A stretch of DNA of 64,000 nt from Dermabacter hominis NBRC 106157 (GTDB taxonomy: Bacteria; Actinomycetota; Actinomycetes; Actinomycetales; Dermabacteraceae), in the NCBI RefSeq assembly GCF_001570785.1, contig NZ_BCSI01000005.1:1-64000 (forward strand), written 5' to 3'. Positions 53,638 to 62,252 of the stretch are shown here, in pieces. Numbering within the stretch: the first letter of the stretch is position 1; each line of letters opens with the position of its first letter. The notes under the pieces are model-generated. The model did not search any database, had not been told where the DNA came from, and saw nothing but the letters and a program-made list of their open reading frames with translations. The position numbers and the translations under genes were made by a program.

Positions 53638-54196
53638 CAACGTGACGGTAGTCGTGGGCACAATCGGCAAGGCTCACGGTCTCAAGGGCGAGGTGTCGCT
53701 CATCGTACGCACCGATATTCCCGAAGAGCGCCTCGTGAAGGGTGCCCGTTTCGACGTTGACGGGGGCGAGGGAACGCCCCAACAGCTCACGCTCGCCGCG
53801 ACGCGCACACAGCAAGGGCGGTGGTACGTGAAGTTCGCCGAGATCCACGACCGCACGGCGGCAGAGGGGCTTCGCGGCGCAGATCTCGTACTCGAGCTGG
53901 ATCGCGACGAGGAGTTTGAAGAGGATCCCGATGCGTGGTACCCGGAGGAACTCAAGGGGCTTGAAGTCCGTACGGACGATGGCCGAGTGCTCGGCACCGT
54001 GATCGGGCTCGATCATTATCCCGCGCAGGATCTGTTGATCGTGCGGGCGGTGGATGGCCGGCGCGTCATGCTTCCGTTCGTCGAGGAGCTCGTGCCCGAA
54101 GTCGACATTGAGGGCGGGTTCGTGGTTGCGGATCCTCCCGGCGGTCTCTTCGATCCCGAGAACGCGCTGAGCGAGCGCGATGGTGCGAAGGGCTAG
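53630..54196 (+). CDS. rimM: 16S rRNA processing protein RimM
   Basis: A 188-residue 30S assembly factor. The N-terminal RimM domain begins VVVGTIGKAHGLKGEVSLIVRTDIPEERLVKG, and the C-terminal PRC-barrel has WYPEELKGLEVRTDDGRVLGTVIGLDHYPAQDLLIVR, then VMLPFVEELVPEVDIEGGFVV. The GTG at 53630 overlaps the lipoprotein end by eight bases; GGAGG lies 12 bases upstream. GTG 53642 is an alternative. It is followed by trmD after six bases, the conserved order. Confidence 0.9.
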   Translation: MSDNVTVVVGTIGKAHGLKGEVSLIVRTDIPEERLVKGARFDVDGGEGTPQQLTLAATRTQQGRWYVKFAEIHDRTAAEGLRGADLVLELDRDEEFEEDPDAWYPEELKGLEVRTDDGRVLGTVIGLDHYPAQDLLIVRAVDGRRVMLPFVEELVPEVDIEGGFVVADPPGGLFDPENALSERDGAKG

Positions 54197-54202
54197 CGTC
54201 TC

Positions 54203-54937
54203 GTGCGTATCGACGTCATCACTATTTTTCCCGAATACCTCGCCCCGCTCGAACTTTCCCTCATCGGCAAGGCCCGCAAGGACGGGCTCATCGATGTGCA
54301 CCTGCACAACTTGCGCGACTACACGCACGATCGTCACCGCACAGTCGATGACACGCCCGTGGGCGGCGGGGCCGGCATGGTGATGAAGCCCGAGCCGTGG
54401 GCGGAAGCGTTTGCGGATGTGCTCGCCTCGGGGAAGGGGGAGTCCGACGATGGCTCCGCTTCACCGCTCGTTATTTTCCCGAACCCGGCGGGCGAACCGT
54501 TCACGCAGCGGGCCGCGGAACAGCGGGCCGAGGAGCCGTGGCTCATTTTCGCGTGCGGCCGCTACGAAGGGATCGACGAGCGCGTTTATGAGTACCTCGC
54601 CGATCAAGGCGTGCGCGTTGCGCTCAGCTCACTCGGTGATTACGTGCTCAACGGTGGCGAGGTTGCGGTTCTCGCGATGACCGAGGCGATCGTGCGGCTC
54701 GTGCCGGGGGTCGTGGGCAATCCCGAATCGATCGTCGAGGAGTCTCACACGAGCGGGCTGCTCGAGTACCCGCTCTATACGAAGCCCGCACGTTGGACCT
54801 CACCCGACGGCGTGCAGCGCGACGTGCCCGAAGTGCTGCTCAGCGGCCACCACGCGCGCATCCAAAAGTGGCGCCGCGAGCGCTCACTCGAGCGCACTGC
54901 CGAGCGCAGGCCAGACCTCCTCGAGGGGCGCGAGTAG
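54203..54937 (+). CDS. trmD: tRNA (guanine-N1)-methyltransferase
   Basis: A 244-residue SPOUT enzyme that makes m1G37 in tRNA to prevent frameshifting. The N-terminus [24 protein letters not shown] is typical. Family marks are [29 protein letters not shown], the SAM-binding knot ([31 protein letters not shown]), and [19 protein letters not shown] with [19 protein letters not shown]. It is the end of the rpsP-trmD run. The start is GTG 54203. Confidence 0.95.
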   Translation: MRIDVITIFPEYLAPLELSLIGKARKDGLIDVHLHNLRDYTHDRHRTVDDTPVGGGAGMVMKPEPWAEAFADVLASGKGESDDGSASPLVIFPNPAGEPFTQRAAEQRAEEPWLIFACGRYEGIDERVYEYLADQGVRVALSSLGDYVLNGGEVAVLAMTEAIVRLVPGVVGNPESIVEESHTSGLLEYPLYTKPARWTSPDGVQRDVPEVLLSGHHARIQKWRRERSLERTAERRPDLLEGRE

Positions 54938-54961
54938 CCCGCAAGGCCCGCAAGCGCCCTC

Positions 54962-55588
54962 TTAGTCTTCGCCTCGCTCCTGGTCCTTCGGGTGGTCCTG
55001 GGCTCCGAGATGACGCACGAGGCGCCTTGTTGTGAAGGGCCAATAGAAGGCCGCGAAGGCAATGGCGATGAAGCCAAACGCGCTTCCAATGTCGAGGAAA
55101 ACGCGCTGAGGCAAGCTCCTCGCCATAAGGACATGGCCAGCGCACGCGAGTGCGGCAAGGATTGCGAGCACGCCGAAGCCCACAAGAACGGCGTTGACGG
55201 GCTTGACTTTCGAGTGATGGTCGCGTGCAACCGCCGCTGACTCAGGCGTTGTTGCCACGTGCCCTTCCTCGACCGCTTGGAGGACGCCGTGGCGCCTCCC
55301 CGGCACGGAGTGAATAAAGAGCCCCGCGATCACGAGTGCGAGCGCGATGGCGAGCCCCACGATCATTGAGCGGGCGGGGTCGTCGCCAGTCCAGGGAAGG
55401 AGCGCGAGCGCCCAAAACAGCGCGGCGGGTGCAAGCAGCACGAGGAGGAACGAGACGAGGTTCGAGACGTGCTCCTTCGTGGAGTGCTTGACGAAGGTGG
55501 TTGCTTCCGCGTGAGTGAGGCCGCTGCTCGTGATGGCCCTGTGGGATCGGGTAGCGGCGGTGGGCTCTTGGCTGTTGTGCACGTTCAC
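54962..55588 (-). CDS. Hypothetical membrane protein
   Basis: A 208-residue protein. A polar head (NVHNSQEPTAATRSHR) precedes at least four membrane helices: LVSFLLVLLAPAALFWALALL, MIVGLAIALALVIAGLFI, NAVLVGFGVLAILAALACAG and GSAFGFIAIAFAAFYWPF. The tail is charged (RRLVRHLGAQDHPKDQERGED). AAAGGAG lies before the GTG at 55588; GTG 55582 is also possible. It is convergent with trmD and divergent from rplS. I recognise no family. Confidence 0.75.
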   Translation of the reverse strand: MNVHNSQEPTAATRSHRAITSSGLTHAEATTFVKHSTKEHVSNLVSFLLVLLAPAALFWALALLPWTGDDPARSMIVGLAIALALVIAGLFIHSVPGRRHGVLQAVEEGHVATTPESAAVARDHHSKVKPVNAVLVGFGVLAILAALACAGHVLMARSLPQRVFLDIGSAFGFIAIAFAAFYWPFTTRRLVRHLGAQDHPKDQERGED

Positions 55589-55688
55589 AGGGCTCCTTTC
55601 GTGCGAGCAACCTCGCACTCTCCTTCAGGGGACATCCTATTGCGTGCCTCTTGGAGCAGTGGCAAAATGGATGACCGTGCGTGTTGCG

Positions 55689-55867
55689 CAGTGACCTGCC
55701 TCGGGGGGTTGCGGCACGAGGCAACAGGGCAGATCCGTCGCCACGGGAATGGCGGCCAGAGGCCCGGCACATGTGAATGATTCATAGACGCCCTCGGTGG
55801 GTTTGACCCGCCGCCAGGGGGTAAAACATTCGCCGTCCGACCCGGGGCGGGAGGCAGGAGAAAACTT
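55689..55867 (+). promoter_or_regulatory. rplS leader region
   Basis: A leader of up to 180 bases lies before rplS. It contains a hairpin-like pair TGCCTCG at about 55698 and CGAGGCA at about 55718, with a further CAGGGCAG downstream of the second arm. AGGCAGGAG precedes the ATG. Autoregulation by L19 is a possibility only; I see no known riboswitch motif. Confidence 0.3.
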
Positions 55868-56218
55868 ATGCAGAAGTTCGATGAACTCGATGCGGCGCAC
55901 CTCAAGAGCGACGTTCCCGATTTCCGCGCTGGCGACAACGTCAAGGTGCACGTGAAGGTTGTCGAAGGTAACCGCTCGCGTATCCAGGTGTTCCAGGGCT
56001 ATGTCATCGCTCGCAAGGGCGGCGGCATCAAGGAAACCTTCCGCGTCCGCAAGGTCTCGTTCGGCGTCGGCGTCGAGCGTGTCTTCCCGGTTCACGCTCC
56101 GACGGTCGAGAAGATCGAGGTCGTTTCTCGCGGTGACGTTCGCCGTGCGAAGCTCTACTACCTTCGTGGCCTCACAGGCAAGAAGGCCCGCATCCGCGAG
56201 AAGCGCGAACACTCCTGA
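55868..56218 (+). CDS. rplS: 50S ribosomal protein L19
   Basis: A 116-residue ribosomal protein. It reads [34 protein letters not shown], then [37 protein letters not shown] and [32 protein letters not shown], all typical of L19. The length is normal. GGAG precedes the ATG. It leads into two signal peptidase genes and rnhB, an order common in actinobacteria. Confidence 0.96.
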   Translation: MQKFDELDAAHLKSDVPDFRAGDNVKVHVKVVEGNRSRIQVFQGYVIARKGGGIKETFRVRKVSFGVGVERVFPVHAPTVEKIEVVSRGDVRRAKLYYLRGLTGKKARIREKREHS

Positions 56219-56226
56219 TTCGCGCC

Positions 56227-56796
56227 TTGCGCTCTCAATCGCAGCCGCGGCGATCGCTCCTCGTGTGGGTGATCGCCGCGGTTTTATGCGTCATACTTCT
56301 CGCCGCGCTTGGTGTGCGGCATTTCGTGGTGACGACCTACCACGTGCCGAGTGGGTCAATGGCGCCGACGCTCAACGCGGGGGAGTACATCGTCGTGGAT
56401 CGCACGAGCCGAGGTACGGCGCGTCGTGGTGACGTCGTGGTGTTCGACGGTAAGGGGTATTTCGGCGGAGCGTCACAGTATTGGGTGAAGCGTGTGATCG
56501 GCGTCGGTGGCGATCGCGTGCGCTGCTGTACCAGCGAAGGCCTGCTCGAGGTGAACGGTCGCCCGCTCGAGGAACCTTATCTTCCCGATTCCCTCACGCG
56601 TGCGAGCGCGATCGATTTTGATGTCGCTGTGCCCGAGGGGCACATGTTTCTTCTCGGCGACAGCCGCGATCATTCTTCCGATTCGCGCAACCACCTTGGT
56701 GATCCCGGTGGAGGCATGGTTCCCGTTTCACGCACCCAAGGGCGCGTGACGCGTGTCGTGTGGCCGCTTCCCAATGGGCGCGAGATCTCCCACTAG
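56227..56796 (+). CDS. lepB: Signal peptidase I (first copy)
   Basis: A 189-residue membrane peptidase that cleaves signal peptides outside the membrane. One N-terminal helix (LLVWVIAAVLCVILLAALGVR) is followed by the catalytic Ser in VPSGSMAPTLNAG. The general-base Lys is in WVKRVIGVGGDRV, and box E follows (FLLGDSRDHSSDSR). It lacks the long proline-rich head of the second copy. It begins nine bases after rplS. The TTG at 56227 has no clear ribosome binding site; GTG 56263 inside the helix is less likely. Confidence 0.88.
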   Translation: MRSQSQPRRSLLVWVIAAVLCVILLAALGVRHFVVTTYHVPSGSMAPTLNAGEYIVVDRTSRGTARRGDVVVFDGKGYFGGASQYWVKRVIGVGGDRVRCCTSEGLLEVNGRPLEEPYLPDSLTRASAIDFDVAVPEGHMFLLGDSRDHSSDSRNHLGDPGGGMVPVSRTQGRVTRVVWPLPNGREISH

Positions 56797-56799
56797 ACT
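56794..56799 (+). promoter_or_regulatory. Leaderless -10 box of the second lepB
   Basis: TAGACT overlaps the stop codon of the first lepB and lies seven bases before the ATG at 56807, the leaderless spacing. It would allow the second copy its own transcript. Confidence 0.4.
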
Positions 56800-56806
56800 G
56801 GATCCG

Positions 56807-57661
56807 ATGTCTGAGCTCGAGCCCCCTACTCCCGTGGTCCCCGAACCGCGCGAATCGTCGACCGCACCGGATCCCGCCGATCCGAGTGCGGAGCCCTCGC
56901 GCCGTGCCGGCGCCAGGGCCCGCGCGAAAAAGAGCGGAGTGCTCAGCTCGGTTCTTGACTGGACGGTCACCGTTGTCATCGCACTCATCGTTGCTGTGCT
57001 GATCAAGACTTTCCTCGTGCAGCCGTTCTTCATCCCGTCGGCGTCGATGCACCCGACCCTCATGGAAGACGACAAGATCCTCGTCTCGAAGCTTCATCCG
57101 GGAGTTCTCGACCTGCACCGTGGCGATGTCATCGTGTTTCAAGACCCGGGTAACTGGGTGGGAGGTAACCACGATCGCCCGCTCACAGCCGGACAGCAGG
57201 TCTCCAAAGTCCTCAGCTACGTGGGGCTCGCCCCGGACCCGACAGAAAATCACCTCGTGAAGCGCCTCATCGGTGTGGGCGGCGACCACATCGTGTGCAA
57301 GGAACGCGGCGGCCCGATGAGCGTTAACGGTGTGGAACTCGACGAAACCTACATCGTTCCCGGTAACGGTGCGTGCCAGGTGTCGTTCGACGTCACGGTC
57401 CCCGAGGGCAAACTGTGGGTCATGGGGGACAACCGCTTCAATAGCGCCGACTCCTCCGAGCATTACGCGCGTGGCGAGGACCCGTTCGTCGACGAATCGA
57501 AGGTAGCGGGCAAAGCCGTCCTGCTCTTCCTCCCGTTCGAGCACTGGAGCACCCTCAAGGACGGCGAGAAGGTGTTCGAGAAACTGAACAACGCCGAGAG
57601 CGCGGCAAGCATCGCCCCCACGCGGTCGAGGGATCTGTCGCCCCTCGCGCTCGCCGCGTAA
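56807..57661 (+). CDS. lepB: Signal peptidase I (second copy)
   Basis: A 284-residue paralogue with a disordered Pro/Glu/Ala head (about 1-45), one membrane helix (VTVVIALIVAVLIKTFLVQPFF), catalytic Ser in IPSASMHPTLMEDD, Lys in HLVKRLIGVGGDH, and WVMGDNRFNSADS. It has a longer inserted region (DPGNWVGGNHDRPLTAGQQVSKVLSYVGLAPDP) than the first copy. Both keep the Ser-Lys pair, so both should be active. They probably share or divide secretory substrates. Confidence 0.92.
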   Translation: MSELEPPTPVVPEPRESSTAPDPADPSAEPSRRAGARARAKKSGVLSSVLDWTVTVVIALIVAVLIKTFLVQPFFIPSASMHPTLMEDDKILVSKLHPGVLDLHRGDVIVFQDPGNWVGGNHDRPLTAGQQVSKVLSYVGLAPDPTENHLVKRLIGVGGDHIVCKERGGPMSVNGVELDETYIVPGNGACQVSFDVTVPEGKLWVMGDNRFNSADSSEHYARGEDPFVDESKVAGKAVLLFLPFEHWSTLKDGEKVFEKLNNAESAASIAPTRSRDLSPLALAA

Positions 57662-57668
57662 GGCCCGC

Positions 57669-58451
57669 GTGACGCGAATGCCACGTCCCTCCGCGACTGC
57701 CGAGCGCGAGCTTTTTCTTGCGAGTGCATTTCTTGCCGCACACCCTGACGCCTCGTCGTGCGCGGTCATTGGGCTCGACGAAGTGGGTCGCGGGGCTCTC
57801 GCCGGCCCGGTCGCTGTGGGCGCTTTCGCGGTGAGGTGCGAGCGGGGTGAGGATCCGGTTCCGACGCTTGCCGAGCTACCGTCGGGCCTCAAAGACTCCA
57901 AGCTGCTCAGCCCCACCAAACGCGAGGCGTTTTTCGCGACCCTCGCGGGCGGGGCGAGCTCGATTCCTCTTCCGCTCGGGCTCGTTGCGCGATGCGGAAC
58001 GGAGGTGTGCCCGGCAGCCGTCGGAACTGCACGGGCCAGGGAGATTGACGAGCACGGTATTTCTCATGCGCTCACCCTCGCGGCGACGCGTGCTCTCGAG
58101 GCGACCCGCGAGGCACTCGACGTGCCGCTTGCGGGCGTGATTCTGGATGGGAACCACGATTATGTGTCGCGCGGGTGCGAGACGCCGCTCGAGTGCCCGC
58201 TCGAGGTGGTCGTCAAGGCTGATCAGACGTGCGTATCGGTGGCCGCGGCGAGCATTCTCGCGAAGGTTGCGCGAGATCGCCACATGGGTGCGCTCGACAC
58301 CGAAGCCCCCGGGTATGGGTGGGCCGGCAACAAAGGCTACGGGTCCAAGGCGCACCGCGAGGCGATCGCAAAGCTGGGGATCCACGCCGAGCATCGCGCG
58401 AGTTGGAAGCTCGTGCCGGCTGAACAGCCGGGATTCGATCTGCCACTGTAA
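57669..58451 (+). CDS. rnhB: Ribonuclease HII
   Basis: A 260-residue endonuclease that removes RNA from RNA-DNA hybrids and single ribonucleotides from DNA. Metal ligands lie in VIGLDEVGRGALAGPVAVGA (Asp, Glu), ILDGNHDYV and VVKADQTCVSVAAASILAKVARDRHM. The motif LKDSKLLSPTKRE is typical. It ends with KGYGSKAHREAIAKLGIHAEHRASW. The GTG 57669 start lacks a strong binding site; ATG 57678 is possible. It carries two copies of the 13-bp word, at 57860-57872 and 58013-58025. Confidence 0.94.
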   Translation: MTRMPRPSATAERELFLASAFLAAHPDASSCAVIGLDEVGRGALAGPVAVGAFAVRCERGEDPVPTLAELPSGLKDSKLLSPTKREAFFATLAGGASSIPLPLGLVARCGTEVCPAAVGTARAREIDEHGISHALTLAATRALEATREALDVPLAGVILDGNHDYVSRGCETPLECPLEVVVKADQTCVSVAAASILAKVARDRHMGALDTEAPGYGWAGNKGYGSKAHREAIAKLGIHAEHRASWKLVPAEQPGFDLPL

Positions 58452-58518
58452 TCTTGACAATCGCGGGCGGCACGCCGCTGCGAACGACCATGAGAGCCAC
58501 GACGTGAGGGAGGGCGCT

Positions 58519-58818
58519 TTGAACGTGCATGATCTCGATGCCTACGAGGCCGACATGGAGCTTCAGCTCTATCGCGAATACCGCGACGTCGTGGGAACGT
58601 ATGCGTACCGCATCGAAACTGAGCGAAGGCTCTACCTCGCGAACCAGGTCGACGTGCACGTTCAGCATGCGGGCGGCGAAGTGTTCTACGAGTTGAACCT
58701 TGCCGATGCGTGGGTGTGGGACGTGCACCGAACGTCGCGATTCGTGCGTTCCGTTCGCGTGTTGACGTTCAAGGACGTCAACGTTGAAGAGCTCGAGAAG
58801 CCCGAGTTCGATCTCTAG
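58519..58818 (+). CDS. DUF2469 family protein
   Basis: A 99-residue protein that follows rnhB, as is usual for DUF2469. The signature is DLDAYEADMELQLYREYRDVVGTYAYRIETERRLYLANQVDVHV, then FYELNLADAWVWDVHRTSRFVRSVRVLTFKDVNVEEL. Function is unknown. The TTG at 58519 has GGGAGGG five bases before it and gives the usual N-terminus; GTG 58525 or 58504 are alternatives. Confidence 0.85.
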   Translation: MNVHDLDAYEADMELQLYREYRDVVGTYAYRIETERRLYLANQVDVHVQHAGGEVFYELNLADAWVWDVHRTSRFVRSVRVLTFKDVNVEELEKPEFDL

Positions 58819-58918
58819 CCATGCCGTAGTCGGTGGTTCGCGCCTCACAGGGCGCACCCATCCACAATTGGTCGTTGCTCGACTGACACCGATGCGCAGT
58901 TTCGGCATCGTGTGAGGC

Positions 58919-59317
58919 ATGACGATCACGACAGAAGTCAACACTCGCGGTGCCGACACCCTCTCCACCAAAAAACTTGGCAACCTCGGCGAGGACATCG
59001 CCGCAGACATCCTCACGCGCGCGGGCTACGAGATCCTCGAGCGGAACTTCCGCACGCGCCACGGTGAAATCGACATCGTCGCCCTCGACGGCGACACGCT
59101 CGTGTTCATCGAGGTCAAAACGCGGCGCAGCCTCGTGATGGGCTCGGCGGTAGAAGCGGTCGATTCCCGCAAGGTGCGCAAGCTTCGCACGATGATAGGC
59201 GCATATTTTCTCGAGCGAAGCCCGCAGCACTCTGGCGTGCGTCTCGATGCTTTCGGTGTCTTCGTCATGCCCGGCGGTCACGTCGACGTTACACACCTCA
59301 AGGCAGTGGGCTCATGA
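58919..59317 (+). CDS. YraN (UPF0102) endonuclease-like protein
   Basis: A 132-residue member of UPF0102 with a restriction-endonuclease-like core: LGNLGEDIAADILTRAGYEILERNFRTRHGEIDIVALDGDTLVFIEVKTRRS. The Asp, Glu and Lys (EIDIVA...EVKTR) are the catalytic pattern, although activity is unproven in the family. It precedes comM and dprA with a four-base overlap, the conserved yraN-comM-dprA cluster. The start is ATG 58919. Confidence 0.92.
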   Translation: MTITTEVNTRGADTLSTKKLGNLGEDIAADILTRAGYEILERNFRTRHGEIDIVALDGDTLVFIEVKTRRSLVMGSAVEAVDSRKVRKLRTMIGAYFLERSPQHSGVRLDAFGVFVMPGGHVDVTHLKAVGS

Positions 59318-60855
59318 GCGTCGCGCGCGTGCTCGGCATGAGCCTGTGGGGGCTCGAGGGGCGAATTGTTGAGGTTGAATGCGAAATCAGCAGGGGGCTT
59401 CCCGCTTTCGTGATCGTGGGGCTCCCGGACTCCTCGACCCTCCAGGCTCGCGAGCGCGTCAAGAGTGCGTGCGCCAACGCGGGCCATGCGGTTGGGGAGA
59501 AAAAAGTTACCGTAAACCTCTCGCCCGCGTGGATGAAAAAGAGCGGCTCCGGGTTCGATCTCCCGATTGCCGTCGCGACCCTCGCTGCGAAGGGGGTCCT
59601 CCCGCCGGGACACCTTGAGAACACGCTCTTCATCGCTGAACTTGCGCTCGAGGGGAGTCTCAGGCCCGTGCCCGGGATTCTCCCCGCAGTGCGGGCCGCG
59701 GCCAAAAGCGGGGTGCGTCGGGTCGTCGTTGCCGAGGCCAACGCTGACGAAGCGCGCCTCGTGCCCGGCATCGACGTGCACTCTGCGTGCCATCTCGGCG
59801 AGGTCCTTAACGCATTCGGGGGAAAAGCCGTGTGGAGTCGACGTGGGCTTTTTGACCTCGAGGAGGAAGAGGGCCCAGGCGAACCGCCGACCGCCGTGCG
59901 CGAACAGCCTGATTTTCTAGACATCAAGGGGCAGAAACTCGGGCGCGAGGCGGCAGAGATCGCCGCCGCGGGAGGCCATCACATGCTCCTTCTCGGGCCG
60001 CCCGGCGCGGGCAAAAGCATGATTGCCTCGCGCCTTCCAAGCATCCTTCCTCCGCTCGAGCCGGAGCGTGCCCTCGAGCTCAGCGCGATCGCTTCGATTG
60101 CCGGGGAGTTCGATGCGTCGAAAGGGCTTGTGAGCGAGGCGCCCTTTATTGCTCCGCACCACACCTCGAGCGTCGCGTCGATCATCGGCGGCGGCAGTAA
60201 CCTTGCGAGTCCCGGCGCTGTCTCTCGCGCTCACGGGGGAGTGCTTTTCTTTGACGAAGCGCCTGAGTTCGCGCCCAAGGTTCTCGAGTCGCTTCGGGAG
60301 GTGCTCGAGACGGGGGAGGTGTCTCTCCACCGCACTCGCGGCGTGGCGACCTATCCCGCGGCGTTTCAACTGATCCTCGCCGCCAATCCGTGTCCGTGCG
60401 GCCATGCCGATGCGCGAGGCGACCGGTGCCGGTGCACGTCGCTTCAGCGCCGCCGCTACATGGCGCGTTTATCCGGGCCGATCGTCGACCGCATCGACCT
60501 TCGGATCACGCTTGCGCCCGTGCGTTCCCTCAGCGGATCGACGAAAGAAGAATCGAGCGCGCACATCCGAGAGCGCGTGTGTGCGGCGCGCGAGGCTCAG
60601 CATCGACGCCTCGACGGCAGCGGCTATCTCGTTAACGCCCAGGTGAGCGGCCGGTTTCTCGATCAAGAGATGCCATTGGAGCGCGCCGACGACGCGATCC
60701 TGGTGCGTGCAGTGGAGCGCGGTCGCCTCACGATGCGGGGCCGCGACCGCGTGCGGCGTGTCGCGTGGACCCTCGCCGACCTTGAAGGGAAGGCACGGCC
60801 GACGAGCGCCCACGTCGCGACGGCTCTCGAGCTTCGAGGGGAGGATACGTCGTGA
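59314..60855 (+). CDS. YifB/ComM family Mg-chelatase-like ATPase
   Basis: A 513-residue AAA+ protein. The ComM N-terminal domain (about 1-170: WGLEGRIVEVECEISRGLPAFVIVGLPDSSTLQARERVKSA) is followed by the Mg-chelatase-type ATPase with Walker A LLGPPGAGKSMIASRLP, Walker B GVLFFDEAPEF, a sensor and LILAANPCPCGHADARGDRCRCTSLQRRRY. The C-terminal part is helical. In proteobacteria ComM is a branch-migration helicase that helps integrate transforming DNA. Its stop overlaps the dprA start. Confidence 0.92.
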   Translation: MSVARVLGMSLWGLEGRIVEVECEISRGLPAFVIVGLPDSSTLQARERVKSACANAGHAVGEKKVTVNLSPAWMKKSGSGFDLPIAVATLAAKGVLPPGHLENTLFIAELALEGSLRPVPGILPAVRAAAKSGVRRVVVAEANADEARLVPGIDVHSACHLGEVLNAFGGKAVWSRRGLFDLEEEEGPGEPPTAVREQPDFLDIKGQKLGREAAEIAAAGGHHMLLLGPPGAGKSMIASRLPSILPPLEPERALELSAIASIAGEFDASKGLVSEAPFIAPHHTSSVASIIGGGSNLASPGAVSRAHGGVLFFDEAPEFAPKVLESLREVLETGEVSLHRTRGVATYPAAFQLILAANPCPCGHADARGDRCRCTSLQRRRYMARLSGPIVDRIDLRITLAPVRSLSGSTKEESSAHIRERVCAAREAQHRRLDGSGYLVNAQVSGRFLDQEMPLERADDAILVRAVERGRLTMRGRDRVRRVAWTLADLEGKARPTSAHVATALELRGEDTS

Positions 60856-62180
60856 TCGAGCCGAAAAGCGGGAGCGAGGTGGCACGTTTTTGGGATGCCG
60901 ACTCCGTTCCTCTCGAGCCTTGTGCTTCGCGTGCTGACCTCGAGGCACGAGCGGCGTGGAGCGCCCTCGCTGAAGCGACGGATGCCGCCGCACGGTACCT
61001 GTGGCTTTCGCGCGGGCCCGTCGATGCACTTGCCCTGGCGCTCGACGGTTCCATCCGCGAGATTGCGGTGGCCCTCGAGGAAGCGGCCCACGACCCAGAG
61101 GCTGGGCAGCTCCACGTGACCGCCGTGCATGAATCCATGAAAATCCGCGACGCGCGAAGCGCGGCCGAAAAGGCCAAAGCTGCGTGGGAAGCGCGCGCGA
61201 GCGAAACGCGATACGTTCTCGAGCACTCGAGCGAGCACGGCATCAGGCTCATCCGGCCCGGCGAAGCAGGGTGGCCCGCGGGACTCTCGCGGCTCGCGAT
61301 TAACGCGCCGTTCGCCCTGTGGTGCGCCGGCGGTCACGCTGGCGAGGACACAGACTCCTTGCGCTCCGTTGCCCTCGTGGGTTCGCGTGGAGCGACGCGT
61401 TACGGCACTGGCGTTGCCCACGACTTCGCCTCGGCGCTCGCGGAACGAGGAGTGCGGGTGGTCTCGGGTGGCGCGCTCGGGATCGATGCCGCGGCCCACG
61501 CTGGAGCGCTCGCGGCGCGGAGCCTCAAGGAGGGAGGGGGTGGGACTGTCGCATTCCTCGCGGGTGGCCTCGACGATTACTACCCGCGCGCAAATGCGGC
61601 GCTCCTCACCCGTGTGAGGAATGAAGGCAGGCTTTTTTCTGAGGCGCCCATCGGTACGCGGCCCACCAGGTGGAGGTTCCTGTCGCGCAACCGGCTCATT
61701 GCCGCGGCAAGCGACGCCACGATCGTGATCGAGGCTGCGTGGCGCTCAGGAGCTCTGTCGACCGCCGCGCACGCCGATTCGCTGTCTCTCCCCGTTGGTG
61801 CTGTTCCCGGCCCCGTAACTTCGGCAGAAAGTAGCGGGTGCCATCGGTTGATCGCCGAGCGGGGTGCGCAGCTTGTCTCGCGGGTTGAGGACGTCGAGCT
61901 CATGATCTCGGGAGGACCGGGATATTCGGCAACCGTCGGACTACCGGAGAATTCCGCCTCACCCGGCACCCTCCCACTTGATGTCGACCTTCTCGGCCCC
62001 GTGGATCGCCTTGTGTTTGACGGCATCCCGCGGTTTTCCGCGATTGGCGTCGGAGAGCTCGCGGCACTGTGTGCCCTCGATCCCGAACAGGTGGCGGCAA
62101 GCCTCACGCGAATCGAGCTTCTCGGGCTCGTGCAGGTGAGCCGTGGCAGGGTGCGTCGCACTGCTTCGGGAGCTGCTTAA
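60852..62180 (+). CDS. dprA: DNA processing protein DprA
   Basis: A 442-residue protein that protects incoming single-stranded DNA and loads RecA. The Rossmann core (about 155-330) has VALVGSRGATRYGTGVAHDFASALAERGVRVVSGGALGIDAAAHAGAL, VAFLAGGLDDYYPRAN and FLSRNRLIAAASDATIVIEAAWRSGALSTAAHA, then LPVGAVPGPVTSAESSGCHRLI. A variable N-terminus and a C-terminal winged-helix-like part (VGELAALCALDPEQVAASLTRIELLGLVQVSRGRVRRT) flank it. The start is GTG 60852. An exact copy of the 13-bp word lies at 61928-61940. Confidence 0.93.
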   Translation: MIEPKSGSEVARFWDADSVPLEPCASRADLEARAAWSALAEATDAAARYLWLSRGPVDALALALDGSIREIAVALEEAAHDPEAGQLHVTAVHESMKIRDARSAAEKAKAAWEARASETRYVLEHSSEHGIRLIRPGEAGWPAGLSRLAINAPFALWCAGGHAGEDTDSLRSVALVGSRGATRYGTGVAHDFASALAERGVRVVSGGALGIDAAAHAGALAARSLKEGGGGTVAFLAGGLDDYYPRANAALLTRVRNEGRLFSEAPIGTRPTRWRFLSRNRLIAAASDATIVIEAAWRSGALSTAAHADSLSLPVGAVPGPVTSAESSGCHRLIAERGAQLVSRVEDVELMISGGPGYSATVGLPENSASPGTLPLDVDLLGPVDRLVFDGIPRFSAIGVGELAALCALDPEQVAASLTRIELLGLVQVSRGRVRRTASGAA

Positions 62181-62216
62181 TGAGGGCGGCGTGTGGTTGA
62201 CCTTACGGACACGAGG

Positions 62217-62246
62217 TTGAGGTAATACTTAGGGAAGCTATATAGT
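62217..62246 (+). promoter_or_regulatory. MarR-gene promoter, leaderless
   Basis: TTGAGG (62217-62222) and TATAGT (62241-62246) are 18 bases apart, and TATAGT lies exactly six bases before the ATG at 62253. The AT-rich stretch AAGCTATATAGTCAAGCT around it is a possible operator for the regulator itself. Best-formed promoter in the window. Confidence 0.6.
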
Positions 62247-62252
62247 CAAGCT

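Noticed and set aside
55689-55867. Known riboswitch upstream of rplS
   Set aside because: I see a hairpin-like pair only; no conserved riboswitch core could be recognised.
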